Below are positions 15,357-23,855 of a DNA stretch of 25,794 nucleotides, piece by piece. A program made the position numbers and the translations under genes. Source of the DNA: Bacteroidota bacterium (GTDB lineage: Bacteria > Spirochaetota > Spirochaetia > JABMQR01); NCBI GenBank assembly GCA_013202335.1, contig JABMQR010000066.1, positions 1-25,794 on the forward strand. Reading direction: 5' to 3'. The notes under the pieces are model-generated. The model worked only from the letters and a program-made list of their open reading frames with translations, did no database searches and was not told where the DNA came from. Positions within the stretch are counted from its first letter, which is position 1. Each line of letters starts with the position of its first letter.

Positions 15357-16841
15357 ATGACCGAAGAGAAGACAAAACCCAATGTACTCTGGATCGGACT
15401 GGATCAGATCCGGTACGATACGATCGGCTATTATGGAAATCAGTTCTGTAAGACTCCTTCCATAGATCGACTGGCGGAAAATAGTGTCAACTTTTCCAGG
15501 GCCTACACCACCTGCAGCCTCTGCACGCCAGCCCGGGCTTCCATGTTTACAGGTCAGTACGCTTTCAGGCACGGGATGGGTACGAATTGTGATATGTATC
15601 ACTCTCTTGCAGATGAGCTTCCGGACCCCTCCCGGCTTCTGCATCATCATTTTCTTGATGCAGGATACAGATGCGGATACGCCGGAAAGTGGCATGTGGG
15701 GACAGAAAAAGGCCCGGGAGACTATGGTTTTGAGGGGATGAATCTACCTGGATATGGCAACATTCAGGCCGATGATGGATTTACTACTTACCTGAAGGAA
15801 AACAGCCTTTCTTTTAAACCTGTACCGGAAATTTTTCTCAATCCTGATCGGCAGACTCTAATTGGAGGGCGCTGGGGAGGTCCCCAGGAGTCCACACCGG
15901 CTCATTACCTGGCCAACTACACAATGGATATGATCGATTCCTTTACATCTTCTGCAGATCCGTTCTTTGTTACCTGCCAGTTCTGGGGACCCCATGGACC
16001 TCATATGCCTTCGGATGAATTTTATGGGCTTCATGATCGGGATACTCTTCCACCCTGGGTCAATTTTGATGAAGATCCCGAGTCGAAGCCAAGGAGGATA
16101 AAGAGAGAACGGGACAGTTTTTACAGGAACCACCCGAAGGACTGGGATGCCGGAAAGGAGATTGCCGGTCTCTATTATGACTGTACCAGTATGATCGACC
16201 TGGAAATCGGGAGGCTGATCGACTCTCTGAAAGAAAAAGGTCTTGTAGAAAACACTATCGTTGTTCTGTCAACCGATCATGGTGATATGACCGGTGCCCA
16301 CGGCGGTTTGATTGATAAAGGTCTTCCTTATGAAGAGGTCCATCATATACCTCTTCTTTTTTACTGGAAAGGGAAGTGGAATACCGGTTTCAGGAGCGAC
16401 CTGGCTCTAAATATGGATATCATGCCTACCTTGATGGATCTCTGTGGTATCGATTTACCCGATGATATTGATGGAAAAAGCCTCGTCCCGGCACTTTCAG
16501 ATCTGTCTGACAGGAAGAAAAGGGAAAATGTACTGCTTGAGTTTCACGGACTCAGATTCCTCTATTCCCAGCGAGCAATAGTAACCGACGACGGCTGGAA
16601 GTATATCTTTACTCCAGGGGATTATGATGAGGTCTATAATCTGAAAGAGGATCCTGCTGAACTCCGCAATCTCATAGATAATCCGGCCAGTAGTGGAAAA
16701 GTGGCCGATTTACGGGACCAGATTCGGAAAGCCACCGCAGATGCGGGAGATCCTCTTCGAGACTGTGTGAGTAAGTTCTTCGGCATCTGGTCTACAGGTT
16801 CGGGTCAGATCGATGCCTCCAGGTTCTTCGATAAAAAATGA
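15357..16841 (+). CDS. Type I sulfatase (S1 family), cytoplasmic
   Basis: Formylglycine-dependent sulfatase, 494 residues. The activation motif C-T-P-A-R (Cys56-Arg60, in CSLCTPARAS) marks the Cys to be oxidised by a maturase. Other visible elements are the N-terminal metal ligand region PNVLWIGLDQIRYDTIGYYG, GKWHVGTEKGPGDYG, and STDHGDMTGAHG with the late metal-binding Asp-His pair. The protein starts directly with the catalytic domain and has no signal peptide, so it should act inside the cell. Start choice: GGGGAGTGGAG (15342-15352) precedes ATG 15357; an in-frame TTG at 15327 lies inside the lyase gene. ATGA overlap (16838-16841) couples it to the next gene. Its place behind a sialate-lyase-like gene suggests it desulfates an imported sugar acid or its product. 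The sulfatase subfamily is not determined. Confidence 0.93.
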   Translation: MTEEKTKPNVLWIGLDQIRYDTIGYYGNQFCKTPSIDRLAENSVNFSRAYTTCSLCTPARASMFTGQYAFRHGMGTNCDMYHSLADELPDPSRLLHHHFLDAGYRCGYAGKWHVGTEKGPGDYGFEGMNLPGYGNIQADDGFTTYLKENSLSFKPVPEIFLNPDRQTLIGGRWGGPQESTPAHYLANYTMDMIDSFTSSADPFFVTCQFWGPHGPHMPSDEFYGLHDRDTLPPWVNFDEDPESKPRRIKRERDSFYRNHPKDWDAGKEIAGLYYDCTSMIDLEIGRLIDSLKEKGLVENTIVVLSTDHGDMTGAHGGLIDKGLPYEEVHHIPLLFYWKGKWNTGFRSDLALNMDIMPTLMDLCGIDLPDDIDGKSLVPALSDLSDRKKRENVLLEFHGLRFLYSQRAIVTDDGWKYIFTPGDYDEVYNLKEDPAELRNLIDNPASSGKVADLRDQIRKATADAGDPLRDCVSKFFGIWSTGSGQIDASRFFDKK

Positions 16842-17553
16842 TAAGTGTTAATCAGGAAGTCAGTGATGAAATTCTCCGGACTGCTTCGGCCGAGGCAGAT
16901 ATGGCTGGTATCGCTTCTGTGGAATCCTTTAATGGATGCCCTGAAGGTTCCCATCCGACAGATATTTTTCCCGGATGTCGTTCGATTGTAGTCTTTGCCT
17001 TTAAACACCTGGACACCCTTGCCCGTTCATCAAACAAGAACTGTCAGGCACTATCACAGGATCTGACAAAACACATGGTCATGCATGGAGCCTACAGGAT
17101 TGCCCGGGCACTGGAAGAAAGGGGTTTTCTCGGATTTCCGGTAATCGGTTCGATAAAAATCTGGCCGTTTGAGGGGACGGAGGATTCTGACGGGAGGATA
17201 TCTCTGAGGCATGCGGCTGAAGCTGCCGGTATCGGTGTAATCTCCCGGATTGGAATCGTTCTTACTCCCGATTTGGGCCCAGGATTCAGCTTGGGGCAGT
17301 TCTGACAGATTGTGATCTGATTCCAACCCTGCCTCTGGAAGAGGACCCCTGCATCGGTTGTGACATCTGTATCAGGAAATGCCCCGCCGGGGCGATAGAG
17401 AATCCGCCGGTCGGTGTACGATATCTTAGTGTAGATCAGGATAAATGTCTGAATTACCGAAGAAGGGAAGGGGGGACCTCTCCCCTGGGGTATACCAATC
17501 AGTGCGCCTTATGCCGCTCAGTCTGTCCTGTCGGCAGAATAAGGCACAGCTGA
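16838..17553 (+). pseudogene. Frameshifted 4Fe-4S reductase-like gene (epoxyqueuosine-reductase-like)
   Basis: ATG 16838 overlaps the sulfatase stop as ATGA. The first frame gives 155 residues with features of QueG/reductive-dehalogenase-related proteins: PGCRSIVVFAFKHLD, a central helical part, and RISLRHAAEAAGIG. It then stops at 17303-17305. The continuation lies in another frame from 17296: AVLTDCDLIPTLPL, then a ferredoxin cluster CIGCDICIRKCP and a second partial cluster CALCRSVCP, ending at TGA 17551-17553. The family expects LGAVLTD at the junction; the sequence reads TTGGGGCAG, so one G is missing from the run at 17293-17296. This is a real frameshift, a homopolymer sequencing error or, less likely, programmed -1 shifting. 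The joined product would be about 239 residues, without the HEAT-repeat tail of true QueG. Its role in the operon is unknown. Confidence 0.85.
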
Positions 17554-17600
17554 ATCGAACAGAAGACCGAAATCAGCGGTAGACGAATGAAGGGACAACC

Positions 17601-18599
17601 ATGATTGAGATAGGCCTTATTGGCGCCGGTTTTTTCGGTGAGATGCATGCCAAAGCCATTGTCGATGTAGCGGGAATCAGACTCAAGGCCGTTTCCAGAA
17701 GAAATAAAGATGAACTGGAGAAGATAGCCGCTAAGTATGGAGCAGAAGGTTACCGGGACTGGCAGGAGCTCCTGGCAGATTCAAATATCGATGCCGTTGT
17801 CATAGCGACACCACACCATCACCACACCGAAATTGCTCTGGAAGCAGCCGCTGCCGGCAAAGCCATTTTACTGGAGAAGCCATTGGCTCCCTCCCTGCAG
17901 GAATGCCTGAAGATAGGTGAAGCTGTCAGGAGAAATCAAATAAAGTTTATGGCAGGTTTTGTCAATCACTTTGCCCGGGCTTACCGTCTGGCCAAAGAAA
18001 TGATCATGGCCGGAGAGATCGGCAAACCTGTAATTGGAAGAAGCGTAATGTATAAGAGATGGATGGAACCTAACCGCCGCAGCTGGCACCTCGATCGCAG
18101 CATCGGAGGCGGTATGTGGCTCACAGCGGGAATACATTGTCTGGACCGTCTGACCTGGCTGATTGATCAGCGGGTCGAGAGCGTCAGTGCTCATTTCGGA
18201 ACAGCCTTTCACAGGCAGCAGGCCGATGATCATCAACTCATGCTGCTGCGTTATTCCGGGGGAATTGCTGGAATAGTCAGCTCTGTAGGTTATTCAACAG
18301 GTGCACCGGACCATGAAACCGAGATAGTTGGCACCAGAGGAATTATGCGGATTGATGCTGAGCGCGGTATCAAAATCGGAAAGAATGAAGTCTGGCAGGA
18401 GATTCCGGATACCGGAAGCGTGGATGTAATGCATGAAGCTTTGGTCCGACAGTGGTCTTCTTTTCGGGATATCATGATTAACGATGCAGAGAATTCTGCC
18501 TCTATCGATTTCGCCCTGCACATCATGGAAGTGGTCTTTGCGGCCGAACAATCGGCTCGTGATAAAACCGGGATTTCGATACCTGACAGGAGGATTTAA
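17601..18599 (+). CDS. Gfo/Idh/MocA family oxidoreductase
   Basis: NAD(P)-dependent sugar or sugar-acid dehydrogenase, 332 residues. The Rossmann motif GAGFFGEMHA (residues 8-17) and the family signature ILLEKPLAPS (Glu-Lys-Pro; Lys is near the active site) are clear. WHLDRSIGGGMWLTAGIHCLDRL carries the usual catalytic-region Gly-Gly-Gly and His. AAGGGAC precedes ATG 17601. It follows the frameshifted Fe-S gene after 47 bases and precedes a second member of the family by eight bases. Known relatives in sialic acid pathways (NanOx of Ruminococcus gnavus, E. coli YjhC) interconvert anhydro sialic acid and Neu5Ac. Sequence alone does not prove that activity here; inositol or other sugar dehydrogenase activity is equally possible. 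Confidence 0.9.
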   Translation: MIEIGLIGAGFFGEMHAKAIVDVAGIRLKAVSRRNKDELEKIAAKYGAEGYRDWQELLADSNIDAVVIATPHHHHTEIALEAAAAGKAILLEKPLAPSLQECLKIGEAVRRNQIKFMAGFVNHFARAYRLAKEMIMAGEIGKPVIGRSVMYKRWMEPNRRSWHLDRSIGGGMWLTAGIHCLDRLTWLIDQRVESVSAHFGTAFHRQQADDHQLMLLRYSGGIAGIVSSVGYSTGAPDHETEIVGTRGIMRIDAERGIKIGKNEVWQEIPDTGSVDVMHEALVRQWSSFRDIMINDAENSASIDFALHIMEVVFAAEQSARDKTGISIPDRRI

Positions 18600-18607
18600 T
18601 AACTGAT

Positions 18608-19684
18608 ATGGGTATACATATTGCACTTATCGGTATGTCTCATCCTCATGGAATTCCGTATCTGGAAACACTGCAGAGTCTGAAGGATGTAGAAAGTATT
18701 TATATCTGGGACGAGGACTACAAAGTTCTGGGGGAAATTAAAAGTCAACGTCCCCATAAGATTGCCGGATTCTACAAGGATATTGCCGGGATACTGGTAG
18801 CCCCCCATGTGCAGGCCGGACTGATCGCTCTACCAACAAATCTTATCCCCCCTGTGGCCGGGGAGTTTTTACGCTTAGGTAAGCATGTGCTGGTAGAAAA
18901 GCCGGGTGCCAGACAAGCCGCAGAATTGGCACCAATGGTAAAGCTGGCCGGGGACAGGGGACTGTTGTTTTCTGTCAGTTATCCGCGGCGCTGTAATCCG
19001 GTGGCTTTGGCGATTAAAAACAAAATCAGTATGGGAAGTCTGGGGCGGATCGTCAGCTTCGAAGCCCGCCTGATTGCCTCGCAGGTTAAGTTTCGTAATC
19101 CTGATATGTGGCTTTTTAAAAAAGAGATGGCCGGGGGCGGGATTCTGTCCTGGTTGGGATGCCATTTGATAGATCTGCTGCGTTTCTGGCTGGGGGATGA
19201 AGTTGAGTCTGTATCCTGCCAGTCGGCTAATCTGAGCGGCGAGCCGATCGATGTGGAAAACACGATCTGTATGACTCTTCGGTTCTCTCGTGGAAGTATT
19301 GGTACCATGCGGCTGGGGTATCATCTTCCGGTCAGTAAAGCCGGGTATGTAGGCGGCAGCAAAGATACCTACCTGTGTGTCGAAGGTACCGACGGATTCG
19401 TGCGTTGGACACCCAGGGGAGAACAGTCAGAAGAGTATGAGTTTCAAAGTGTGCAGTCTCCAAACCGGGGTAATGGACTGACCAGAGAGTTTATTGAGAC
19501 AGAGGAAAAAAAGGGCTACTGTGGTTATGAAGGCTGGGCCTTTGTGCGGCAATTTGTTCAAGCTGTGGATTCCGGAATCACTGCTGCGGTCGTCAACGGC
19601 CAGGACGCCTTAAACACATTGAAAGTGATCGATGCTGCTTATCTGGCCAGCGAAAACGGCCGGACCGTAATCCTGGACCATTAA
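18608..19684 (+). CDS. Gfo/Idh/MocA family oxidoreductase, divergent nucleotide-binding loop
   Basis: Second putative dehydrogenase of the operon, 358 residues. The family signature HVLVEKPGARQ is present, as is the GGGILSWLGCHLIDLLRFWL segment. The N-terminal loop reads ALIGMSHPHGIPYLETL instead of G-x-G-x-x-G, so cofactor binding may differ or be weaker. AGGAGG (18588-18593) lies 14 bases before ATG 18608, rather far. The gene is the last of the plus-strand operon and converges on the EamA gene 35 bases downstream. Two such enzymes side by side often act in succession (oxidation then reduction) or on two epimers. I cannot tell the substrate. Confidence 0.85.
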   Translation: MGIHIALIGMSHPHGIPYLETLQSLKDVESIYIWDEDYKVLGEIKSQRPHKIAGFYKDIAGILVAPHVQAGLIALPTNLIPPVAGEFLRLGKHVLVEKPGARQAAELAPMVKLAGDRGLLFSVSYPRRCNPVALAIKNKISMGSLGRIVSFEARLIASQVKFRNPDMWLFKKEMAGGGILSWLGCHLIDLLRFWLGDEVESVSCQSANLSGEPIDVENTICMTLRFSRGSIGTMRLGYHLPVSKAGYVGGSKDTYLCVEGTDGFVRWTPRGEQSEEYEFQSVQSPNRGNGLTREFIETEEKKGYCGYEGWAFVRQFVQAVDSGITAAVVNGQDALNTLKVIDAAYLASENGRTVILDH

Positions 19685-19719
19685 AGGCTGCTGAGTGCAG
19701 AAACTCAAAATTTGAACTT

Positions 19720-20646
19720 TTAGGTTCTGTTGGCCCGGGAAGCTCTAAGTGAAGGCAGTATAATTGCCAGATAGCAGCCTGTAAGGATAACGGCTCCGGA
19801 AATCCACTGATACAATGAAAGCGTCTCTTTCAGCAGCAGATAACTGAAAATGGAAGTAACTACCGGTGCGGCCAGGCTCAGAACATCATGATAGATGATC
19901 CCGCTGTTTCTTATAATAAAAAAAGCAATCCCCATTCCGGTGAAAAGACCGAACACTCCCGAAAAGATAAGCATACCGATCTCTCCGGGAGAATATCCTG
20001 TAAGAGAAGGTCCACCTTCAGTGAACCAGGAGATAAGAAAAAAGAAAATGCAGGACCAGAAGGAGGTGAATATGCTTGTTGTATGCACTGAAATCCCGGC
20101 AATATTTTTCTTGATCATGATATTCTGGAATCCCCTGACAATGATAACTATGGAAAAGAAAATCCAGGCGCTAACATAATTATTTCCATTCTCACCCCGA
20201 CTTCCGGATTGAATAAAAAAATATGTCCCGGCGAGAACCAGTATGAGACCTGCTTTGAAGAGGCGGGAACCAAAAAGTTTTCGCTCTTCTTTGAAAACTG
20301 ACATGGTCATAATGATTATAAAAGGCAGACTCACCACTTTGACCAGACTGCCTGTGGTGGCATCCGACAGGGAAATGCCTCTGATAAAGGCATACATGTT
20401 AAGTGTAAGGAGGACGGCTATTATCAGGCTGCCAAGAAGGAATCTTCCCGAACGAATGGCTGTCATTATCTCACTTCCCTTTTTCCTTAGAAAAAGAAGA
20501 ATCAGAAGTCCCAGAAATCCGGAAAGAAATCTCCAGGCATTCATGGTTGCACTTTCGAAGCGGACCGAAAGGTATCTGAGTATAATTATTGAAATTGAAA
20601 TCAGAATGACATAAGTAACAGAAATAGACAGATTTTTAACTTTCAA
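19720..20646 (-). CDS. EamA-family (DMT superfamily) membrane transporter
   Basis: Ten-span membrane protein, 308 residues, built from two EamA repeats, a family of metabolite exporters or exchangers. Visible parts include a first span ISVTYVILISISIIILRYLS and, in the second half, WISGAVILTGCYLAIILP near the C-terminus. The start appears to be TTG 20646, whose bases overlap the TGA of the upstream sulfatase (TTGA, four-base overlap). No later in-frame ATG would keep the first span. Coupling to the sulfatases suggests it moves a substrate or waste product of the same pathway, but its direction and cargo are unknown. Confidence 0.87.
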   Translation of the reverse strand: MKVKNLSISVTYVILISISIIILRYLSVRFESATMNAWRFLSGFLGLLILLFLRKKGSEIMTAIRSGRFLLGSLIIAVLLTLNMYAFIRGISLSDATTGSLVKVVSLPFIIIMTMSVFKEERKLFGSRLFKAGLILVLAGTYFFIQSGSRGENGNNYVSAWIFFSIVIIVRGFQNIMIKKNIAGISVHTTSIFTSFWSCIFFFLISWFTEGGPSLTGYSPGEIGMLIFSGVFGLFTGMGIAFFIIRNSGIIYHDVLSLAAPVVTSIFSYLLLKETLSLYQWISGAVILTGCYLAIILPSLRASRANRT

Positions 20647-22085
20647 GGATTCTGTATTTCCCTGATAAGCGGATCAGCCGTATTGTCCATCCAGTTTATT
20701 AGTTTCTCGTGAAGAGTTGCAGCTTGAATCTGATATTCCTGCTTATCTTCGAGGTTTTCCATCTCATAAGGGTCCTCTTTCAGATCATAGAGTTCCTGTC
20801 GGTCATCCCTGTTCCAGATATATTTATACCTGCCATCGGTAACCATCCTCCATTCCTTTTCACCATGGAAGGGACCTAAGGGTTTATGTTCGCTGAACAG
20901 GTCCCTGGTTGTTGTATTTTTCTGCTCAGTATGATTTCCCAGCAGATCGATACCTTCATACACTTCCGGACATTCCAGGTTTGCTGCCCTAAGAATTGTC
21001 GGAGGAATATCGAGCAGAGAGGCCCCCTCGATACTGCATTTGTCTCCCTGAATTGTAGGGCTGCTGATAATTAGAGGGACCTTCAGAGATTCTTCGTAGG
21101 CCTGCATCTTATGCCAGAGTCCATGCTGACCAAGCATCTCTCCATGATCACTGGTGTAAATAACCATGGTGTTGTTGAAGATGCCCTGACTGTCCAGTTC
21201 ATCCAGAAGCCGGCCCACCTGGTGATCGATGAAGGACACGAACCCGTAGTAAACAGCAACACTCTTTTTCCATGCTTCCCAGTTATCTCCATGGTCCAGC
21301 CATAACTGACGGTAAAAGCTATCCTTTTTTGACTCCGGCTCTCCATCCGATGGGTGGAAATTCGGCGGCTCGGGAATATCATCAGGGGAATACATACTGT
21401 ACCAGGGCTCCGGAATCATGAAAGGGGGATGAGGTCCGTTGAATCCACAGGTAATAAAGAACGGCTTGTCTGCAGGGCGCTCTTTAAGATACCCCAGGGC
21501 TATGTCCGTAATCCAGGAATCGTTGACTTTTTCCGGTTTTACAGGATTTACTTTGGTTTTTGGAATGGACATATGGGGAACCCTCCGGGAACGAACCTCA
21601 GGATCTTTAAGAGGCCATCCTGTTTCGGGTAATCCATTGTGGGTAAGCCATCTTACATAATCCTGGTTGTCAAAGCCGTGGGCATCTTCAAACCAGTCTG
21701 TAATTATGTCGTTGCCCAGATGCCATTTGCCTGCATATGCCGTGTAATATCCCCCCTTTTTCAGTGCATTTGTTAGTAGAGGAGGTTCCCTCAGAGAGGT
21801 CGTGTTGATCATCATGTCAGTTTCTATGCCTGCTTCCATATAATCCCGTGCGCCCAGTGCTTCCTCTTCCAGAATCCCTTTTGCCTGATGAGAATAAAGG
21901 CTTGTAAAAAGAGAGGCCCTGGCGGGCCCGCATAAAGGACAGGGTGTGATGGCATTATCGAAGGATATACCGTTTTTCTGCAACCGGTCGATATTGGGAG
22001 TTTTCACCGGTGCTTTTCCGGCAAATCCCAGGCAGTCCTGTCTGTGCTGATCAGCAATGATAAGCAGGATATTATTAGGTATCAT
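20643..22085 (-). CDS. Type I sulfatase (S1 family), cytoplasmic
   Basis: Second formylglycine sulfatase, 480 residues. The activation motif C-G-P-A-R (Cys52-Arg56, in CPLCGPARAS) is intact. The N-terminal metal ligand segment is NNILLIIADQHRQDCLGFAG. AYAGKWHLGND and YTSDHGEMLGQHGLWHKMQ provide the conserved Lys/His and late Asp-His ligands. It has no signal peptide. ATG 22085 is preceded by AAAGGAAC. It lies 48 bases downstream of the first minus-strand sulfatase and overlaps the EamA gene, so the three form one operon. It clearly differs from both other sulfatases, suggesting a different sulfate position or substrate rather than a recent duplication. Confidence 0.94.
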   Translation of the reverse strand: MIPNNILLIIADQHRQDCLGFAGKAPVKTPNIDRLQKNGISFDNAITPCPLCGPARASLFTSLYSHQAKGILEEEALGARDYMEAGIETDMMINTTSLREPPLLTNALKKGGYYTAYAGKWHLGNDIITDWFEDAHGFDNQDYVRWLTHNGLPETGWPLKDPEVRSRRVPHMSIPKTKVNPVKPEKVNDSWITDIALGYLKERPADKPFFITCGFNGPHPPFMIPEPWYSMYSPDDIPEPPNFHPSDGEPESKKDSFYRQLWLDHGDNWEAWKKSVAVYYGFVSFIDHQVGRLLDELDSQGIFNNTMVIYTSDHGEMLGQHGLWHKMQAYEESLKVPLIISSPTIQGDKCSIEGASLLDIPPTILRAANLECPEVYEGIDLLGNHTEQKNTTTRDLFSEHKPLGPFHGEKEWRMVTDGRYKYIWNRDDRQELYDLKEDPYEMENLEDKQEYQIQAATLHEKLINWMDNTADPLIREIQNP

Positions 22086-22133
22086 TATTTTTGTTCCTTT
22101 TGTGCTGAAGTATTTGAATAGTAGTTTGTCTGT

Positions 22134-23576
22134 TCATGAGAATCTCCACCCCCGTTGGGCGCTTAATCCCCTGTTGGGAGGAAAGGTATACTCCTCCACA
22201 GGCATTCCGGTGAGTCTGTCTTCGGTGATCCAGTCCAGGTCCGATCCATACAGTTCATCAATTAGAAGCAGAGAGAGTTCTGTTAACACTTCTTTATATT
22301 CGGTCCTTTTCGAAAGATCGGTGAGTTCACGGGGATCTGCTTTCAGGTTAAAAAGGTGGAAATGGTTTCCGGCAGGATAATAGATTAGTTTCCAGGATCC
22401 TTTCCTGATCATTCGCTGGGCTCTCTGGTCTTCAAAGTGCTCTCCATAGTAGTGGTTTCTGGTTTCCTCTCCCACCAAAGATTTCCCTTCTGCTGTTGCA
22501 GGCAAATCGATTTCACACATTGTAAGGAGAGTGGGGAGAATATCCTCGTGGCCGCATAGACGGGAATCTACTGTTCCGGGAGTTTGGAATCTGTATTTGG
22601 CTGTATCAACCAGGATCATGGGAATTTTTGCGGAATATTCGAAAAAATACGGCTTTGCCCATAAATAGTGGTTACCGAGCATATCCCCATGGTCGGAGGT
22701 GAATAGAAGAATTGTGTTATCCAGGAGGCCTTCCTCTCTCAAAGTTCCTATCAGCAGCCGGATCTGATGATCGATATAGGTACATTGGGCGTAAAAACCC
22801 ATCCGGCTTCTCTCAATACTTTTATCGTCTCCCGGTGACGGCTTCTGATGACGCCTTATCTTCAGTGCCTGGGGTAGAGATTCATCATCACACCAGCTTC
22901 CGTGAAAAGGCGGATCTGCCCCTCTGTGTTCATATAAGTTAAGATATTCGGCCGGGGGTGTAACCGGAGGATGAGGTGCAGAGTAGGAGCAGTACCAGAA
23001 TGCAGGACGGGTAGGATCTCTTCGCACAATTGTGCGGCACATATTTCGGGTTGTCCAGTTTGTCGGGTGGAGTTTTTCAGGCAGATGCCATGGACGGCAC
23101 AGATATTCATTGTTTCCCATTCCATGGGTAAGTTCCTGTCCGGTATATCCCTCTTTTGCAAGATCCATTTCATAATCATCTTTTATCATCCCTAAATGGT
23201 GTCTGCCCTCTTCATTTAAGAGAACATCATCAAAGCCTGCCCGGTCTCTCTGGGGATACACGTGCATCTTACCAACAGCAAAACTCTGGTACCCTCCTGA
23301 GCGGAAACATTCGGCCAGGGTTGGAATATACTTTGGCAGGGGGAGTGTTTCATTGAATAAACGGTCTCCATGGGTTTTAGCTGCTGTTCCTGTCATGATT
23401 GATCGCCGGGCAGGTATACATGTGGGAGTCTGGGCATAGCACTGATCGAATCGAACTCCGCTGTGACAGAGTTCATCCAGTGTAGGTGTCTCGATGAAGG
23501 AGTTTCCGGCTTCGCCCATCAGAAGTCCCGGCCAGTGATCTACACAGATCATGAGTACGTTGGGTTTTTCTGTCAT
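22134..23576 (-). CDS. Type I sulfatase (S1 family), cytoplasmic
   Basis: Third formylglycine sulfatase, 480 residues, first gene of the minus-strand operon. The activation motif is C-I-P-A-R (Cys53-Arg57, in TPTCIPARRSIMTG). The opening PNVLMICVDHWPGLLMGEAG has Asp13-His14 where others have Asp-Asp or Asp-Gln. AVGKMHVYPQRDRAGFD and FTSDHGDMLGNHYLWAKPYF complete the active-site pattern. It has no signal peptide. AGAGGA precedes ATG 23576. The promoter (TTGACT-16-TATACT) overlaps an operator-like GTATAC palindrome, so it is probably controlled together with the divergent nanA. Sulfatases of this DHW type occur in polysaccharide loci, but the target cannot be named. Confidence 0.94.
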   Translation of the reverse strand: MTEKPNVLMICVDHWPGLLMGEAGNSFIETPTLDELCHSGVRFDQCYAQTPTCIPARRSIMTGTAAKTHGDRLFNETLPLPKYIPTLAECFRSGGYQSFAVGKMHVYPQRDRAGFDDVLLNEEGRHHLGMIKDDYEMDLAKEGYTGQELTHGMGNNEYLCRPWHLPEKLHPTNWTTRNMCRTIVRRDPTRPAFWYCSYSAPHPPVTPPAEYLNLYEHRGADPPFHGSWCDDESLPQALKIRRHQKPSPGDDKSIERSRMGFYAQCTYIDHQIRLLIGTLREEGLLDNTILLFTSDHGDMLGNHYLWAKPYFFEYSAKIPMILVDTAKYRFQTPGTVDSRLCGHEDILPTLLTMCEIDLPATAEGKSLVGEETRNHYYGEHFEDQRAQRMIRKGSWKLIYYPAGNHFHLFNLKADPRELTDLSKRTEYKEVLTELSLLLIDELYGSDLDWITEDRLTGMPVEEYTFPPNRGLSAQRGWRFS

Positions 23577-23593
23577 ATAGAATCCTCTTTAAA

Positions 23594-23623
23594 CTAGTAT
23601 ACATCAGGTTTTGGAAGAGTCAA
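23594..23623 (-). promoter_or_regulatory. Promoter of the sulfatase-sulfatase-EamA operon with overlapping operator-like site
   Basis: On the minus strand TTGACT (23618-23623), a 16-base spacer and TATACT (23596-23601) lie just before the ribosome site of the first sulfatase. GATGTATACTAG (23594-23605) overlaps the -10. It keeps the GTATAC centre and one half of the palindrome seen at 14408 and 7233. Confidence 0.6.
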
Positions 23624-23648
23624 TAGGTATTAGCATAATATTATGAAA

Positions 23649-23660
23649 CATGTATGCAAG
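23649..23660. promoter_or_regulatory. Operator-like site CTTGCATACATG (minus strand)
   Basis: It matches CTTGTATACAAG at 10 of 12 positions and lies about 25 bases upstream of the sulfatase -35 element, in the divergent region before nanA. As a second site it could support cooperative binding or looping. Confidence is moderate because it is imperfect. Confidence 0.4.
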
Positions 23661-23818
23661 TGAAGCTCTATGGAAAATGGAACTCCCCTTAAGAATTTGA
23701 TGTTGGGGTGTAAAAGAATCAGTAGATACTGGTGTATTCGATTATACTAGTGGAATTTTGTGATTAAATAGCCTGGAATCAGGATTGTTTAGAAAAGAAG
23801 AATAATTAAAAATGTGAC

Positions 23819-23847
23819 TTGATTTATATTGTAAAAGCATTTATACT
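23819..23847 (+). promoter_or_regulatory. Promoter of nanA-yhcH
   Basis: TTGATT (23819-23824), a 17-base spacer and TATACT (23842-23847) form a good promoter, with a predicted start near 23854 and an operator-like palindrome directly after. The 316-base gap 23577-23892 holds this promoter, the divergent sulfatase promoter and three operator-like sites; I see no gene in it. Confidence 0.65.
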
Positions 23848-23855
23848 TATCAGAT

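Noticed and set aside
16838..17305. The 155-residue frame taken as a complete intact gene
   Set aside because: It ends just where the family continues into LTD and the ferredoxin cysteines, which are present in the next frame.
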